Below are positions 48,897-62,960 of a stretch of 64,000 bases of DNA, one piece after another. The notes beneath the pieces are model-generated. The model worked only from the letters and a program-made list of their open reading frames with translations. It was not told the origin of the DNA and ran no database searches. The stretch's first letter is position 1, and the number at the start of each line of letters is the position of its first letter. Source of the DNA: Anopheles merus (taxonomy: Eukaryota; Arthropoda; Insecta; Diptera; Culicidae); the NCBI RefSeq assembly GCF_017562075.2, contig NC_054084.1, positions 20,634,389 through 20,698,388 on the forward strand, in the 5' to 3' direction. Made by a program: the position numbers and the translations under genes.

Positions 48897-51072
48897 AGCA
48901 ATGGGTGGTTAATATTTTATTATGATGATTTTTTACCAAATCATACAAGTCACTCATACGTGTGCAATACTAAGCGCCATTAGTTTCGGGCATGGTGGTG
49001 CTCAGAAGGGATAATATTCAAGCAACAGAAGCAAAAAAAAAGCAAAAAGAGGACAAACATATTTGTAAAAATAAAAATAATCCCCGCCAAAGTGCCTGCA
49101 CAAGCACAATGTGCCGTTGCGAGCGTTAAGGCGGGTTTGGGATGAGAGCACGCGCACCAGACAACCTTGTTGAGAGTCGAACACACTCACATACACACAC
49201 GTTCACTGTTCTAGTAAGAATTGGCCACCCGTACGGTAGTAAAATTAGTATTCAGCGCCACCCATTGCGGCCGCACGGCCGAATGGCATTGGTTAGACAA
49301 ATTTGCTTAATGATCGGCGCCACCGGTTCCGGGCGGGCGGGCGGGCGGCAAGCGGGAGCAACACTGCCGCCAAAATATTACCAAAATATTGCCCGCCCCA
49401 GAGTTTTGACACCACATCTGCTCAACCTCAACCTCAATCCGGCGTACGCCGGGAAGACATAAATCGTGTGCGCGCAAAACAGTGTAAAATAAAAAGCAAA
49501 GAATGATGGAATTAGAATTGCCCACCGTACCAGCGCGCGAGCCGTCTATTTTGTGTTTTTTTTTTTTTTTTGTTGATGGATTCGGATCGCAAGAGCTGGT
49601 GCACAAGAGCACATGTTTACATTACATCCTTTCAGCCCGTTCCGGAAGCATCGGAACGGAGGACCAACGCGTACGCGCTCACTCCAGAATTTAATGCCCG
49701 AGCTCATGCCCGTGGCCAGTTCTTGCCGGGAGCTTTGACATTCTCTGGTCGGAGTTGTGTATTTCTTTTTTTTTTGCCTCCCCATTACGCCATCATGTAC
49801 ACATTGTTCCCGGATAGTGAGCCGTCCCCGCATGGCCGCCGTCTGGGCGTCCCCTTGAGCCGCTGGGCAAACACATCGAATGACAAATCTATTTGTCCAA
49901 ACCAAACAGTCGACGTCAAGGACCGAACCGTTTGTCGAACCGTTGTCGAACCCTGCGGGCGCTGGACGGGGATAATCGATGGACTAAAAGCGATTGACAA
50001 GCTAATCTACAGCCGTGTGGAGTTGGTAAGTGTGGCCGGGGCTGATTGAAACACTGCACACGACTAATCGGCGTCCTTAGTTGGAATCAATTTTGAAGGG
50101 TCGTTGTCCATCGCCGCCAGTACACATGTCAGATTGATGGTGCGATGCTTTGCACTAGCCACGCAGGTACGCGGGCACGCTGGTGTTACGCAAAACCAAT
50201 TATCGGTACTAGCGATCGTGTTGGCAAGTTTGTATGCACTGTCTGCTTTATGTGTGTTTTTGTAACTTTAATGACGCAAAATTGCACGCGTTTGTGTCTG
50301 ATGGGGTTTTTTTTTAAACATAAAACCTAACGTCTGCGTCACCGTGTCTGGTAGTGGTTTGGCAACAGTGGTGGAAGGTTTTTATTTATCTTGCGTCTAA
50401 TTTTCAAATCTTTTCCCTGTCAAAATAATCTCGTTCCCCTCGCGCACCCGCTGCTTGGCAAACATCTTTACCTATTTTGATCCGTATGACATTACGTACA
50501 CGATCGCTGGCGGCGCGAGCGGTCACGCTGTTGGAGAAAACGTAACAGCAAAGACACGAACGGACGGACTCGGTCGACTCGGTCATCTTAGGGTTCGATC
50601 CATGACCGCAACTGGTCCGGCTGGTGGCCATGACCGGGTACCGATAGATCACCTTTCCGCCCGGCTTCACCGGGTGTGTTGCTTCACCTTTCCAAATTCA
50701 AGCACCCAGAGACACACACACACGCATCTCACATCATTCGTCGCGCTTGAGGTACGCTAATGAGCACATCATTACGCGCCACGGCAAACAGCAATGGTAC
50801 ATACCAGGTGGGGCGTAGTAGCATGGCGTACATGTACGCTGTCGTCGTCGTCTTCGTCGCCGTTGGTAGCCCGACGCGAGCGTTTAGCCAAACAAACCTG
50901 CCTCGGTGGCGGTTAATGTTCTTTGGCCTTCCTGTTCCATCGCAACGAAGGAAGGGGCCCAAAAGAATCGAGCATATTGGCGTGCCGAAGATGACAGGTC
51001 CGGGATGATGTATGGTCGTCGGAGAAGCGTCGTACATTCGCGCTGTGTGCCGTAAACGCACATAGGGCTGCC

Positions 51073-51136
51073 GGCCGCGTCTTAGGTCGGGCCGTCTTGG
51101 GCCGAACAGTCTTCGGACGAGCTGTTTCAGGCGAGA
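51073..51136. repeat. Short tandem repeat, 15-bp period, four units
   Basis: Units such as GGGCCGTCTTGGGCCGAACA and GTCTTCGGACGAGCTG repeat with period 15. On the minus strand they read as (A/V)RPKT pentapeptides (ETARPKTVRPKTARPKT). The containing frame is only 75 codons and otherwise unremarkable. Confidence 0.7.
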
Positions 51137-51189
51137 CCAACTGTGTAAACCCTTGAACGCATGGTCGGAGTGCGAATGAATGAAACAGG

Positions 51190-52440
51190 CTAAAATGTTG
51201 CCTAACGTGCGATTTGTTTCATGTGCCGTTGTGCTGTATCTGATTGACAATACATGTAGATATTCTATGGAATTCTTTGGATAAATAAGAAATAAAAACT
51301 GGCTTCAATGCCCCAGGCTTAAGGACATTTAAGGCGACAGTAGCGATTTGTTTGCATATGTTTATCGAAAAAATGTTGATTTTTTGTAAGTATGCGCTCA
51401 ATAATTACAACTAATTTCTGTACCGCAATACAGATACTCCTTTTATTCCCCAACAAATTCTCAAGAAGAAGAGCATTCTCGTTGACAAAACAAAAATCCA
51501 CTCTAACATCAATCTTCATTAGACTACTTTTAACACTCAATGTTTAAAACGATAAATTATGATTTCCGAATAAAATACTCGTTACCTTTAATAAGGCTTA
51601 ATTGGCTTAAATGTGGGGTTCTTGGAAAGGTCAGCATCTTTTTGACAAAGCTCTTCACATGAAATACTCCAGTATTTTTGGAATTGGATATTTTTGAATT
51701 GCACTTTGGATTGCTTTTTCTTGGGAATTTTTAATTTTATTTTGATGCTACTCCTCATACCACGATAGTCCATGATATTGACTAATAAGTTCCCCAAATT
51801 CTTCGTCTGACCTTCTGCGCCTCTTGATTGCTCGCTTCATCATCAATTTTCAATTGCAATTCATATACTTCGAACGAAACGGACCAACACAGTTCGGCCA
51901 AACCTCTCAATTATTGGTTTTACTGGACGGTTTTACGACCACAGTAATAACCGAGTACCAAAGAAAGTTAATACAGGGCTTCTACCGTTTATTAAAGCAT
52001 ATCAAGGACCAATAATGTTTATTTATTTGGTAACCAGAAAGGATTATAAACTATTGATATTTTTGTATCCTTAGCAAAACGATGCAAAAAATGACTAAAA
52101 CGTTATATTTATACGTTTCAAAAACAAGGGCAAGAGTCTACTTCCACTCCAAAGCCACATGCACAACAGTAGTTGTTGAAAAATACAAAACCACTGCGTG
52201 CTTTGGAGCTGATGAACACCAATCTAACTCATAACAGACTTTGAGCACAAGATTTGAACAGGTGAGAGCGTGATGAAGTAAGGAAAGTAGAGATTTATGA
52301 TTTGGTTGGCCTTCTTAGTGTTAACTACAAACGTAGCTTATTGAGCACGAATTGAGTGGGGATTACAAAATAAAACCAACTTTATAATGTAGACCATCAA
52401 AAGGCTAACCAAATTACAAAATCACCCTCCTAAAATCACA
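51190..52440. other. AT-rich block with a possible decayed frame
   Basis: On the minus strand at about 51840-51640 one frame reads MMKRAIKRRRRSDEEFGELI, SQYHGLSWYEE, a stop, then further protein-like residues to a second stop. This may be a relic of a mobile gene. The rest is AT-rich and unassigned. Confidence 0.3.
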
Positions 52441-55400
52441 ACTTCGCCCACACCGAAAAGGGTTAACCCGGCCTTTCCAACGCTCAATTTGTTAGCGTCA
52501 CCGCCTCAGCGTAGTGCAGCGCGTCTTGCGGCTACTCCCATTAGCAGACAAATCAGATCTGTTTGCATCAGCAAACTCATAACCGTCTGCTCGTATACAC
52601 ACGTTTTCCACTCTCGCACACACACCCTCCTCGTCGTGTCGACCTCAAACGCGCGTGGCATCGCATTTGCATCAAGGCTGGTGGCCGGCACATGTCTGCA
52701 AATTACATAAATCTCTCGATCTGCTCCGCCCCACTTCATCAAACCCAGCGGCAGAAGGGCCAACACAAAATTTTGATGGATGCGCTTGAAAAATGTTCGA
52801 AGGCTTCCATCGTTTCATCGTTCCCCCCTCGCCTCCTCTCCGTTCGGACGCCGAAAGCATAATCTGATTTTGAAGCACCAGCCGCCTGAGCCAGCGCACG
52901 ACGTACACGAAGGATCGTTCTTCTCCGTTCGCCCCACTGCGAAAAGCATGCCCATCTATTCATCTTTAATCTTCATGAATCTATTCTAGCGAAAGCGTGG
53001 CCATCATTCCCCCCCCCCTCCCAACGGCATCACCTCCTCCCCGGCAGCGCATGTTCACATGTGTGAAGTCAACCGTGAAGCTGGGCCTCAAAAATTGGAC
53101 AATCCCGTGTGCCAGGACCGACCCGATTCGACCAGGAAAAGTAAATCGTAAAATTGGAACGCGAACGGAACAGAAGGAAAAAAAGCATCATACACCGATA
53201 CACTCACACACACACACATACACACAGACACAGGCCGAAAGGCAGAAAACATCAAATATTGCTTCTCCTCGCATTCCGTGTGGGGAGAACGGGGCGGCGC
53301 ACCGTAATAGTAGCGAGCACAGCAACTTGTGCCGAGGATCACTCATCTTGCTCTTCATCCCTCTCTCTGTGTGTGTATGTGTTGGTGGGGATGGGGAAAG
53401 GGGAAATCCAAGGGTACGGTAGCATAATGTTTAATAATAGACAGCCATAATGCGGATGATGAAAGGATATTTATTTACTTTTATTACAGTTTGTGGTCCC
53501 GGGCCTCGGAGCGGAGAAGGAGTGTGGTCACACGGAGGCTACGAGTGCACCCGTTGGGTAGGATGAGGGCCCATAAAAAGGGAGGAGGGTAAGAAAAAGA
53601 ATAAAAACACCGATCGCATGGATGTGACGTGCGCTGTGTGTGTGAGTGTGCTGTGCTTACAACGGTACGGAATTGGGCAATGAAATTATCCCTTCCAATT
53701 TTCGAGTTTCACTATTTTCTCCTTATTCTGAGAGCCTCATTCTGGACTGGCCTGCGAACAGAGCAAGCGGAAGGGTGGGGGGTGGTTTCTTTGTTCTTTG
53801 CTAGCGCCCTTTTGGTGGGGCGGAAATGTGTTGTGTTCACTTATTGACCTCCGTCTTCCCTTTATGATAAAGGATGACATTTGAACCGGAAAGCATGTCA
53901 GGGAACTGGTTTCGAAGGGTAGATGAAGCCACTTCGTAACTTTGCGGCTTCGACTTCGGGCCGTGGAGAGCGAACGATGACGCCACAGCCCGGAAGGAGA
54001 AGAAGAAGTTCTGGAACGATCATTAATGTTTATGTGTTCGCAGAAAGGAGCAAAAGGGGAAAGCAAGCGCAAGTGGAGGCTTAATAGCTGGAGCGATGGC
54101 AAAGACACAAAAGTGCCTTGTGTTCCTTCTGCTCCCTTTGTATGTGTGTGTGTTGCCTTCCTTCTTTGCAGCGGGAGCGCTGCGCGCTCCTGTGGGAGAC
54201 GATTTTACAACATTTTAATCACAATCTCAACCTCAAGGAGCTGCCACTCTTTCTGCACTGATACTGGCTGTTGCTGATAATTTACGTTTACGTTTGACCC
54301 ATTGTTTGCAGGCTGCTTATTCGCTGGTAATTTTCTATGCTGCCTACGAGATGAAACGGAGGCGGGGAGTGTTGTTCAAGGCGGAGAAGGTGCGGGGGGA
54401 AATTAAACCTGGCAAACGGATGCCAAATGTCAATCAGTCAGTGGGAGGGACCTTTTGTTTGATTGGTAATGCTTTGCAAGAGAGAGAGAGAAAAGCCTTT
54501 GCCCGCCGTTGAGCCGGCAAGAAAGGTGGGAAAGATCAGCTGGGTGGTCGGTGGGGACATGCTACACGCAGACACACGGCATAATTAAATGTTTGAAGGT
54601 AAGCGCATTCGTTGGACCGCAGCGGCAGTGTGAGCGGTAATTGTAATTTTATAATCCATTTCAATTAATTATTGACGATGGATCCCGCTAGAAGATCGGT
54701 GGAAATGACTGGCTGAGCCGGTAGACAATACTTCAAGAGTGATTAAACAGCCAGCAATTGATATGCACGCACAAAGAGGAGCCACCCACAGTGGGAGTGA
54801 AACATTTTCCCCGTTTTCTACCAGTCTTGTGATTGTGATGATAAATGCATGTGAATTTGTGTTTTTTTTTCTGCTCCTCCTCTTTCTCTCTACTTTCTTC
54901 AGTTCACCATCAAACGAAACCCTCCGCTCTCTGTTGCTCTCTCGGTGGAATAATTAATAGCGTGCAGGAAGAAGAGCAGTCGGGAGGAGGGTGAAATGGA
55001 ATAGCTAACCTGCTCGGAGCTTGCATAATTGTTAGCACCTTCCCATCCAGACACATACCGAAGCCCACCACAATAATGCGGACGATGCGTACGAGTAGAT
55101 AAGGAGGGAGAGTTGGGCTGGCTAATAACACTAACGATGCCGTATGCAAAGCGACACACAACGGAAAGGCGGGCGTGGTGTGTCTGTTTCAATTGAAGCA
55201 ACACTAATAACACTCCACCGTACATGTTCAAATGAGGGGGGTTTGTGGAAAACCCAGACTGCACTCAGCATGCTTGTTTCATTATACTGAAAAGTGATAT
55301 GAACGAGAAGAGAGTGTTTTTTTGTGGGAGCGAGAAAACATAAAACACCAGGCTGCTCCATGGCTTTTCGAACGTGAAGCACCAGGCGTCTCCATTCGTG

Positions 55401-57720
55401 AAAACGGGGAATAAATTTGCAGTTTTGTGTCTATTTTAAGTGGAATTGTATATTCAAAGAACATATTTATATTATTTCTCGGTATTGTTACGAGCTTTGC
55501 AGCAATTTCAACTCCAAAAGCTTAATTGGACAATACCAAAATTCGATATTTTTTTTTATTAAGTGCGTTTCCAAAAACGGGAATGTATATTCACCAGCAC
55601 CTGGGAGGCAATTTTACCCACATCAGCCTCCCACGTGACAACCTGTTTAAGTGGAAACGAGATTTGTCCCCCCCCCCCATTTTGTACCTACCCAAATGTA
55701 GTCCGTGTCCGTGTGGGCGCGCGCGCGCACCTGTACTTTGCGCCGTACTTCCGCAGACAACAGCACCAGCCTGAACGGCGGCCCGGGCCCTGACCTAGCC
55801 GCTAGTGCACTCCAGGCCAGCCGCGTACGTTCGTGATACGAGGTGATGGCTTCTTGATTGATGGCAAAATTTCATTTCTTCACTTTAACTAATTTTCGCT
55901 CGAATTTGTTGTGACGCTGGCCGGGGCGACGGGATGCCAGCGCGTGAATAAAACAGAGGCCCCTGGACCCTTCGCAGGCGTATTTCACTTTCGCTATTCG
56001 GTGTTGCTCACCAGCGCACACAACAACACACTTTTACACACATACACACGCACACTCCCTCTCTGTGTGTCGCACACACGATGATGCGCCGGTGATTATT
56101 ATTATATTTCTAAAAAATTTGATTTAATTTTCTGCTTCCCCCACAATTCAACACGCCCGCGCTGGGTGCTATGTGGCCGCCGGCTGCTGACGTTTCTGCT
56201 CCATTTGGCTGAGGGGGGTGGGAAGGGGACGATTTTTCTATATATTCACCACCACTTACCAACACACTTGCGTGCGCGCGCGTGCTTACTACTTTCGGCT
56301 GACAGAGCAATTTGTGATACGATGGTTTAAGGAAAGAGGTGCACGGATACGCACCGGTAGCACATTACAGCACGCTTTTGGCGCACATCACGACACACAC
56401 ACACACACAGACACACGAACACTCACTTATACGCATTCATCGACGCGCACACTTTCACGGCAGGAATTTAAAAGATTTGCCACTGGCTGTTGCGGCTTCG
56501 CCCCAATTCGCCTACGCGCGCGTTCCGTTGTGTGGCGTCGTGTAGTGTGTAAATACAGGAGCAATTTGCCTCCCCCCTCTCTGTGTCGACTCGTGGATCG
56601 TCGCTTATTATTGTTCACACCTCATTGCACGACTTAGCGCTATTTTTCTTTGCCACTTTTTAGCGCGCTCTTTGCGCTCGCACCACACAATCGCTCGTTA
56701 TTACCGATATGCTCGTGATGCACACACTTACAGCAACCCGCAAGAAGGACACACTGTCGGGGAACACTGGGAGCCGATTTCGCTACGCTTAAAGAGAATT
56801 ATTCATAATTAGAACATTAAAAATCAAAACTCGGTGATCAAACTTTCCGCGCACAAAACAAAACGCGGGAACGAGAGCGTGCACGCGGTGGGAAACTTTG
56901 TACAATAACATCGGGGATGAAAATGGCTTTGTTTTGCTGGCTCAAATATTGGGAGGGGATCGGTTAACGTGGTTCGGTGATGCTGTCGTGAATGGAACGG
57001 TCTGACTGTTCGTCTTTGCCGTTCTTACAGAGAAGCGAACTCTTTGGATACGAAACACACACACACACGGAGAAACGATGCAAGAAAAGCTGTCCTGTTT
57101 TGGTTGCGTTACATAATAATAATCCAAAAAAGAAAAACTTCCCGTCGCGTCCGTTTTTCCTTTTCGCCGTCCCCTGCAAGCGCTGTTGTCTTGCGCGGAA
57201 ACTATTTTCGGGCACGCCGACGGTGTGCCCGTGCGCGTCAAACGGGTGGCGCTGTGCAAAGAATTAAGGTGACAAAACAGTCGATGGCGCGATGTTGCCC
57301 CTGTATGTTTTTTACGCCGTCTGCGCGATTCTTAGAGGGAACGACGGAGGCGAGCATACGGCAAGCGGAGTAGAGTGTGTGTTTGTGTGCGTTTCTGTAC
57401 CGCTCGATCTACCACTCGATCTACCGCTACAGACTTTACGTCCCAAATCTGGCAAAGAGCGACATGCCAGGTGTTTGGGGACGTGTGCTCACTCAAACGA
57501 TGGTACTTATCGTTCGTTTTCGTTTTTTCAATCGAGACTGTGAAACACGTGAAGCGTGTATTTTAAGTTATATGTGTAAAATATTGAAAACATTTAGGGC
57601 CCCCCGGCTGAACGAAAATGTAGCGGCAACATTCGCTGCCAAATCGTATGGAAGAGCAGTCAAATTGCAAATGTATTGCATGCGAAACGAATCGATTTGT
57701 TTCGTGTTGGCTTGTTGCAG
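52440..57720. other. GC-richer non-coding block, 5 kb
   Basis: No supported exon. CA-rich tracts are frequent (53200-53232, 56035-56055, 56392-56415, 57055-57068), with C-runs at 53008-53018 and 55670-55678. CpG-rich text around 55700-57300 could be promoter or 5'-UTR sequence. I found no convincing coding frame. Confidence 0.4.
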
Positions 57721-58198
57721 GAACACTTTTTGGGATGCAGTTGCAAACCAAAAACAGACAAAAAAAGTAATCTAAACTTTATTTAAAGTCATTTTTATGG
57801 GCAAAAACATGCAGATTTTGAAATAAATATAGATAAATCAGAAGGTGTTGTCATTGTTGCCTTGGTTGCTTCAACCCAATACAATAAATACGGTCACATT
57901 CCAGTGCTAACAGCTCTTCGGTTAAAAAAAAAGGGGTTCTCAGCTTATTTTTTATCAGTTGTACATTTGGGGTCGAGATTCACTATAACTTATGTAAAGT
58001 AACCATTCATTTGAAATATATTTTGGTCGAAATATGAGGCATTCGACGAGAGATACGGGAGGTATTTGAGTTACGCTTGGTTTTAAAAAGGCTATTATAT
58101 CCACAAAGGAGGAAAACGATCAAACAAAAATGTGAATGAACATTATATTCCCGATAGGAAACATTTCAATAAAAGCCACTGTTTGTGAGCTTTGTCTC
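57720..58198. other. AT-rich spacer, nothing recognised
   Basis: AT-rich sequence leading to a full-length SINE. Confidence 0.4.
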
Positions 58199-58406
58199 GG
58201 CCGATCTCGTGGTGCAGTCGTCAACTCGTACACCTTAACAACTTGCCCGTCGTCATGGGTTCAAACCCTGCATGGGCCTTACCGCTCATATGTAGAACTG
58301 AGCTTTCTGCAATAAGTCATTGAAAGCAAAGCCAAGCTCCACTAGTAGTGGTACAGGGAGACCGAAAACGGTAATATTGTGCCAAAAAAGAAGAAGAAGA
58401 AGAAGG
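58199..58406 (+). mobile_element. tRNA-derived SINE, full length, best-preserved copy
   Basis: It begins GGCCGATCTCGTGGTGCAGT, then CGTCAACTCGTACACC (box A region). A perfect box B, GGTTCAAACC, lies at 58258-58267, so an RNA polymerase III internal promoter is recognisable. It continues with a tRNA-unrelated body (CAATAAGTCATTGAAAGCAA, TGGTACAGGGAGACCG) and ends TGTGCCAAAAAAGAAGAAGAA. The intact boxes and simple tail make this the reference copy for the window. Confidence 0.88.
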
Positions 58407-59270
58407 CTTAGTTGTTAACTCTGAGCTTTGGAATCAAAGTTAGTTGATGTATCAGATGGAGCTTATCCAGTGCAATTTGACGTCTAAAAACGAAAAAAGG
58501 AATAAAACCTGTTTTGACAGCTAGATCCATAACAAACTGGATGCTTTTATGATTGTTCTATAAACTCACTACTAAGTCTATCCAGAATATTCATAATCGT
58601 ACACGATAGTTGAGATAAATTGGTGGTCTGCTGAAAGGATATATATACAGACACTGTGATAAGTTCCTTACTTTAAGTATAATATCATATTTGGTTCGGC
58701 TGGTACACTGCATGCTGGCTGAACGGATTCGACAATTGTTGTCGATGTATCAGATTTTGTGAAGAAAATGGTAATTTTGAAATCCTGTAACCTTCAAATC
58801 TTCGTTTTAATCCAATAACTGGCCGCCTGGTAAGTTTTTTGGCTTCTTTCTTCGTGCTACGGCTCCAGAAAAACCACATCTCTTTCCTGCGAAATACCGT
58901 TTAAACTTCAAGGCATACTAGGTTTTGTTATGGAAAAAACTGTCAAAGTGTGTGTCGATGTATTGGTGAGGAAGAACACCATAAGCCCACCTGATATAAA
59001 CACTCATTTTGCTTGGAATAGATAGTACTGTAACTTTCTCATACTACTTCTTTCGTCAATTTAGCTTGCTAATCGAACGATAATTATCGACCGAATGTGT
59101 AGAGGAATTCATAACTCACGCATTTTGCTTAACTTGACAACATCTTTTTTTTTTTTTAGGGACTTGTACAATCCAGTTTTAATTATAAATTAGTATAATT
59201 TGAATTTTAGTAACATGAAGTCGGGAAAATTTTAATTACACCAACCAAGCCGTACCTGTAGCAACGTCAG
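58407..59270. other. AT-rich block, no gene seen
   Basis: AT-rich sequence with a T-run near 59143-59157; no gene recognised. Confidence 0.4.
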
Positions 59271-60489
59271 GCAATATATAACATTTCGTTTGCCAGCGCG
59301 TGTCGGTAACTTGCGTCAATGAAATTCGTCTTAAACTCCTCTCCCCCCCCCCCTCTCCCCATCCCCGGCAATGATCAAATCGCATGATATAAGATATGCT
59401 ACAAATACATCATACGTTCGAATGGCCAGTCGTCATACACGCGCTCACTTATCACCTACCAGCGATCCACGACCAACGAGACGTCGAACGATGAACGAAC
59501 CAGTGCAAACCACTTGCCCCATTTGCCCCGCACCGCTCCACTCCTCACTCCTCCCCTCCCCCTCCGTACTGTGTTCAATTACACTTCACGCTCCACTCAG
59601 ACTAACAGGTGTCGAAGGCCCAATCCTGCGGCCTTTAGTTGATTATTTTCTTCCCCCGGATTGTACACGGCTCGTTCCACCTGTCCGTTTGCCTTGACGT
59701 TATTCCCCTTGCTCTCATTCCCCTCCTCTCGCCACCCGTTTCCTTTCCATCACCATCACCGCCGCCAATGCTGCTGCTACTAACCAGGCTAGGCAAACCT
59801 CCAAAGAATACGTAATCAGTAGGAAATTGATCATTTAGAAACATTGGCGCTCGTGTTGGTGGTTTGGTTGGTGTGTGTCTGTGTGTATGTGTGGTTGTGC
59901 TAAGACGGAGAAAGAGAGGAAAGGAGCTGCTCGCGGGCGATGGAACGCACCGTGATGATTCCATCATGCGCGCTTCATCGTCCCATCCGGATGTGAAGGC
60001 GCAGATTGACGGGACGAAATGTCAACGGCGCGTCAGTTCCTGTGACAAGATGGAATATCCTACCTGCAAGCGGATGCGACAATAATTTGCCCACGCGTAC
60101 AGGCAGGGCAAAGCGGACAAGAACAAAAAAAGGGAAGGAAGGAGGAGCCTAGCAGCAAAACTAGGTAAACATCTGAGACTATGTGAAAAATGGCACTTTG
60201 AGGCACTGAACCCGGCGATGGAGGTGGATGTATTTTTTCATTGCTTTTACTACACGCTCCATCACATTGTGGGAAGAAGCGCCTGGTAGGATTAAAAAAG
60301 CTGATTCTGTGAAATAAAGGTGCTTTCTTTTCTGTTCCTGTTTTGTCGTATATTCTGCCAGCTTCATGTAAGGTGCTAAGCAAGTGAGCAACAGCAACTG
60401 ACGACGATGATGGTGTGTTGGCGCTTACTGCTGCCCTCGTGTTGCGTTAGTTTGCAAATCTTGTTGACGCTGGCACGCTGGCTTACGGG

Positions 60490-60552
<63 letters not shown>

Positions 60553-62960
60553 GCCTTGTTTCTTGTGCGCTAGTTACCATGGAGACTCTGCCACCATGGA
60601 TGGAAAGTTGGAAAAGCGCTACCTCTACTCTCGAAGAACAAAAAAAGAGCAAATGAAAGAGAGAGAGCGCTAGCAACTTCGAACGAAAAGCTGTCTCAAG
60701 CAAAAGCAATCTCTGATAAAACCTGAAACAAGGTAAGTGGGATGGAATAAAACAAAACAAAAAAAATCTGACACTGAACTGGAAATGGGGAGCCAAGTAC
60801 ATCCTCTCGGACAGGATATTGCATTACGCTGCGCTGTTCTTGTCAGCTCGATTCCCTCCAGGAAGGGCCCCCTCCCGACAACACGGTTGGGCACAAGCAT
60901 GCGACAAACTCACGATGACAGCAAACAGCCACGACGACACAAAAAAATCTACGAAAATTAATTCAAAAATTTGTAACGCAGATCATGCTTCGGATTAACG
61001 AAGGATAAAATTGTCCAGTTTTGTTGGGCCGTCTGCACCCTCCACTTTCTCACCCCAATTCGGCTTGCAGCGCCGTTTACCGCCGACATGCATAAAACCC
61101 ACCGGAAGTTGTTGGAAGATTAGCTGTTCCGTTTGATTTTGGCTGCCGATAGGGAGATTTTATACTTTTGCAAGCCGCAAAATAAAACAACCATCATCAG
61201 CAATCACCAACGTTTCCCCGGTGCGTGCTCGCCGCTTGAGGAACCACTTGGCGAGTCTATCCACTTACAAAAGTTATTTGAATTGTTTCTTGTTTTCTCG
61301 CTCTGCTCTCGGCGCTTCTTGTTTCTCTTCTCGCCCACCACGCGCTGGGTTCTGTGAGTGGGAGGGAGTCGTTTTTTCATTCATTTTTCCCACTGGTTGG
61401 CCGGACTTTTTCGCACGCAATCACCACACATATCATCCGGCCTAGCCGAAAAGTTGACACACACACACACCGCACACACCATTATTAGCTTCCTGCTTAT
61501 CCTGCCCGGCAGGGTGGTGAATGTATGTTTTCCTTTCTCCCCCTTTTTTCTCTCTCTCTATCTTTCCATCTACTTCTCTCTTACTGTATTCTGACTTTTT
61601 TTTACCTCCTATAGCTTGTGACAGCCCCGAACGGTAGACAAATCGTACCGTACGAGAGATCGAGCAAATAATGATGCTGTGCTCCACACCTAATGATGGT
61701 GGGGATGCCGCATGCTGGCCTACTACCACCACTTGGCTGTTTGGAGCACTGTCGCTGCGCTACATGGTTACCCAGACTTTTGTTGTTGTGGTTGTTGTTG
61801 TGCCGTTGGTCCGCTTACGCTTTATTTCGAGGCAACGTGTAGCACAGCAGTAGGCGACGATTTCGCGTCTTTCTTGGATGCGCTGAATTGATCTCTCGCT
61901 CTACCTCGCGCTCCCGGCACCGCCGTAGTGTACGAGCAGATTAGCCGTGAACTGTCATTCTCACTCTCCATCAAACTGTGGCCTGTGCACACTTCTCTCA
62001 ACCGGACCACTTCACGCGTTTTGTCCGGCGGTTTGGCAGTGGCGTGCGGTTCTAAAATAAAAAAAAAGAAACGAACGCAGGACCATACCAGCTTCTCACT
62101 CGAACACAAGGGAGTTTCGGAGGAACTGCACACACATTCACTGGGGTTTGTTTAACATGCGGGGAAATAAGCGGGACGGGAATGGGACGTTCAAAATCAC
62201 GACGATTACTTTCACGCTCTCTATCTCTCTTTCTCACACACACGCGCGTACGTACGGAGAGAGGTTCTATCTCGAGCTCCCGTTAATCATGAAAACTATC
62301 CACACTTAATCCTGTTTGGAATTTAATGCACTTAAAGCAGCACACGTACGAGACATACACACTCACACCCATACGTCCTTGCGGAGGACTTAATGCACCT
62401 CACTGACAGTCACCACATAATGGAGGAGGTCCGTCCAGGGTTGTTTTTTTTTCGCCCGCACGAACTCGTTCACTCACACCGAACGAAGAGGAAAAGTGGT
62501 TCAACTGGGAATAACATTTCCCCGCACACTTGACTCACAATTCGCGTTTGTCGTACCTCGCGCGTCTGTCGTTCCCAGACTTCCCAAACGATAGTAGGCA
62601 CTCTATAGGCACTAGGGACACGGTGGAAACAGTGCCGCTGAGTGGCCTGACTGACACGGGACGTCCTCTTTCCCGCACGAGAGTCTGTACACGTCTGGCG
62701 AGACAGCGCGCGAGAACGAGCCGGACCCAGAGCAGCCGTACGTGTTCGCATCTGCTCCGGCGAGCTGGTGTTGGTGTTGTTTTGTGAGAAGAGCGGATGC
62801 TGCGCTAAGTAGCAGCTGTTTTTTGTGCGTGGAAAATGGATGAGATTGCGAGAGAGGGAGAGAGTTTGAGAGATGAGATGAGAATGGTGATTGGTTGGGA
62901 AATTCTGACGGATGAGATTTTCACTACGACAAAGAATGCGCGAGCGTGAGGTCAAGTTTC
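59270..62960. other. GC-richer block; possible distal promoter or 5'-UTR exon on the minus strand
   Basis: No supported coding exon. It contains a 60-bp GT microsatellite (60491-60551) and CA tracts at 61459-61475. At 62557 the minus strand has a good donor (GCGAG|GTACGA) downstream of GTGTCAGTCAGG, an arthropod initiator-like word near 62652, so an untranslated first exon is conceivable. Confidence 0.3.
60491..60551. repeat. (GT)n microsatellite
   Basis: About 60 bp of uninterrupted GT dinucleotides. Confidence 0.97.

Larger units (their letters stand above)
47129..51190. other. AT-rich tail (to about 47470) then GC-richer non-coding block
   Basis: No supported exon in 4 kb. Notable content: a CA/GT tract at 48264-48290, CG-alternating CGCGCGCGCG near 48398-48410, a (GA)n tract at 48855-48890, a T-run at 49557-49571, and a 15-bp tandem repeat at 51073-51136. 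Frames up to 194 codons occur on both strands at the same positions, which argues against coding. Confidence 0.4.

Noticed and set aside
58199..58406. A tRNA gene, because of the perfect box B
   Set aside because: The cloverleaf cannot be completed. The element continues into a tRNA-unrelated body and simple-repeat tail and has several relatives in the window, so it is a SINE.
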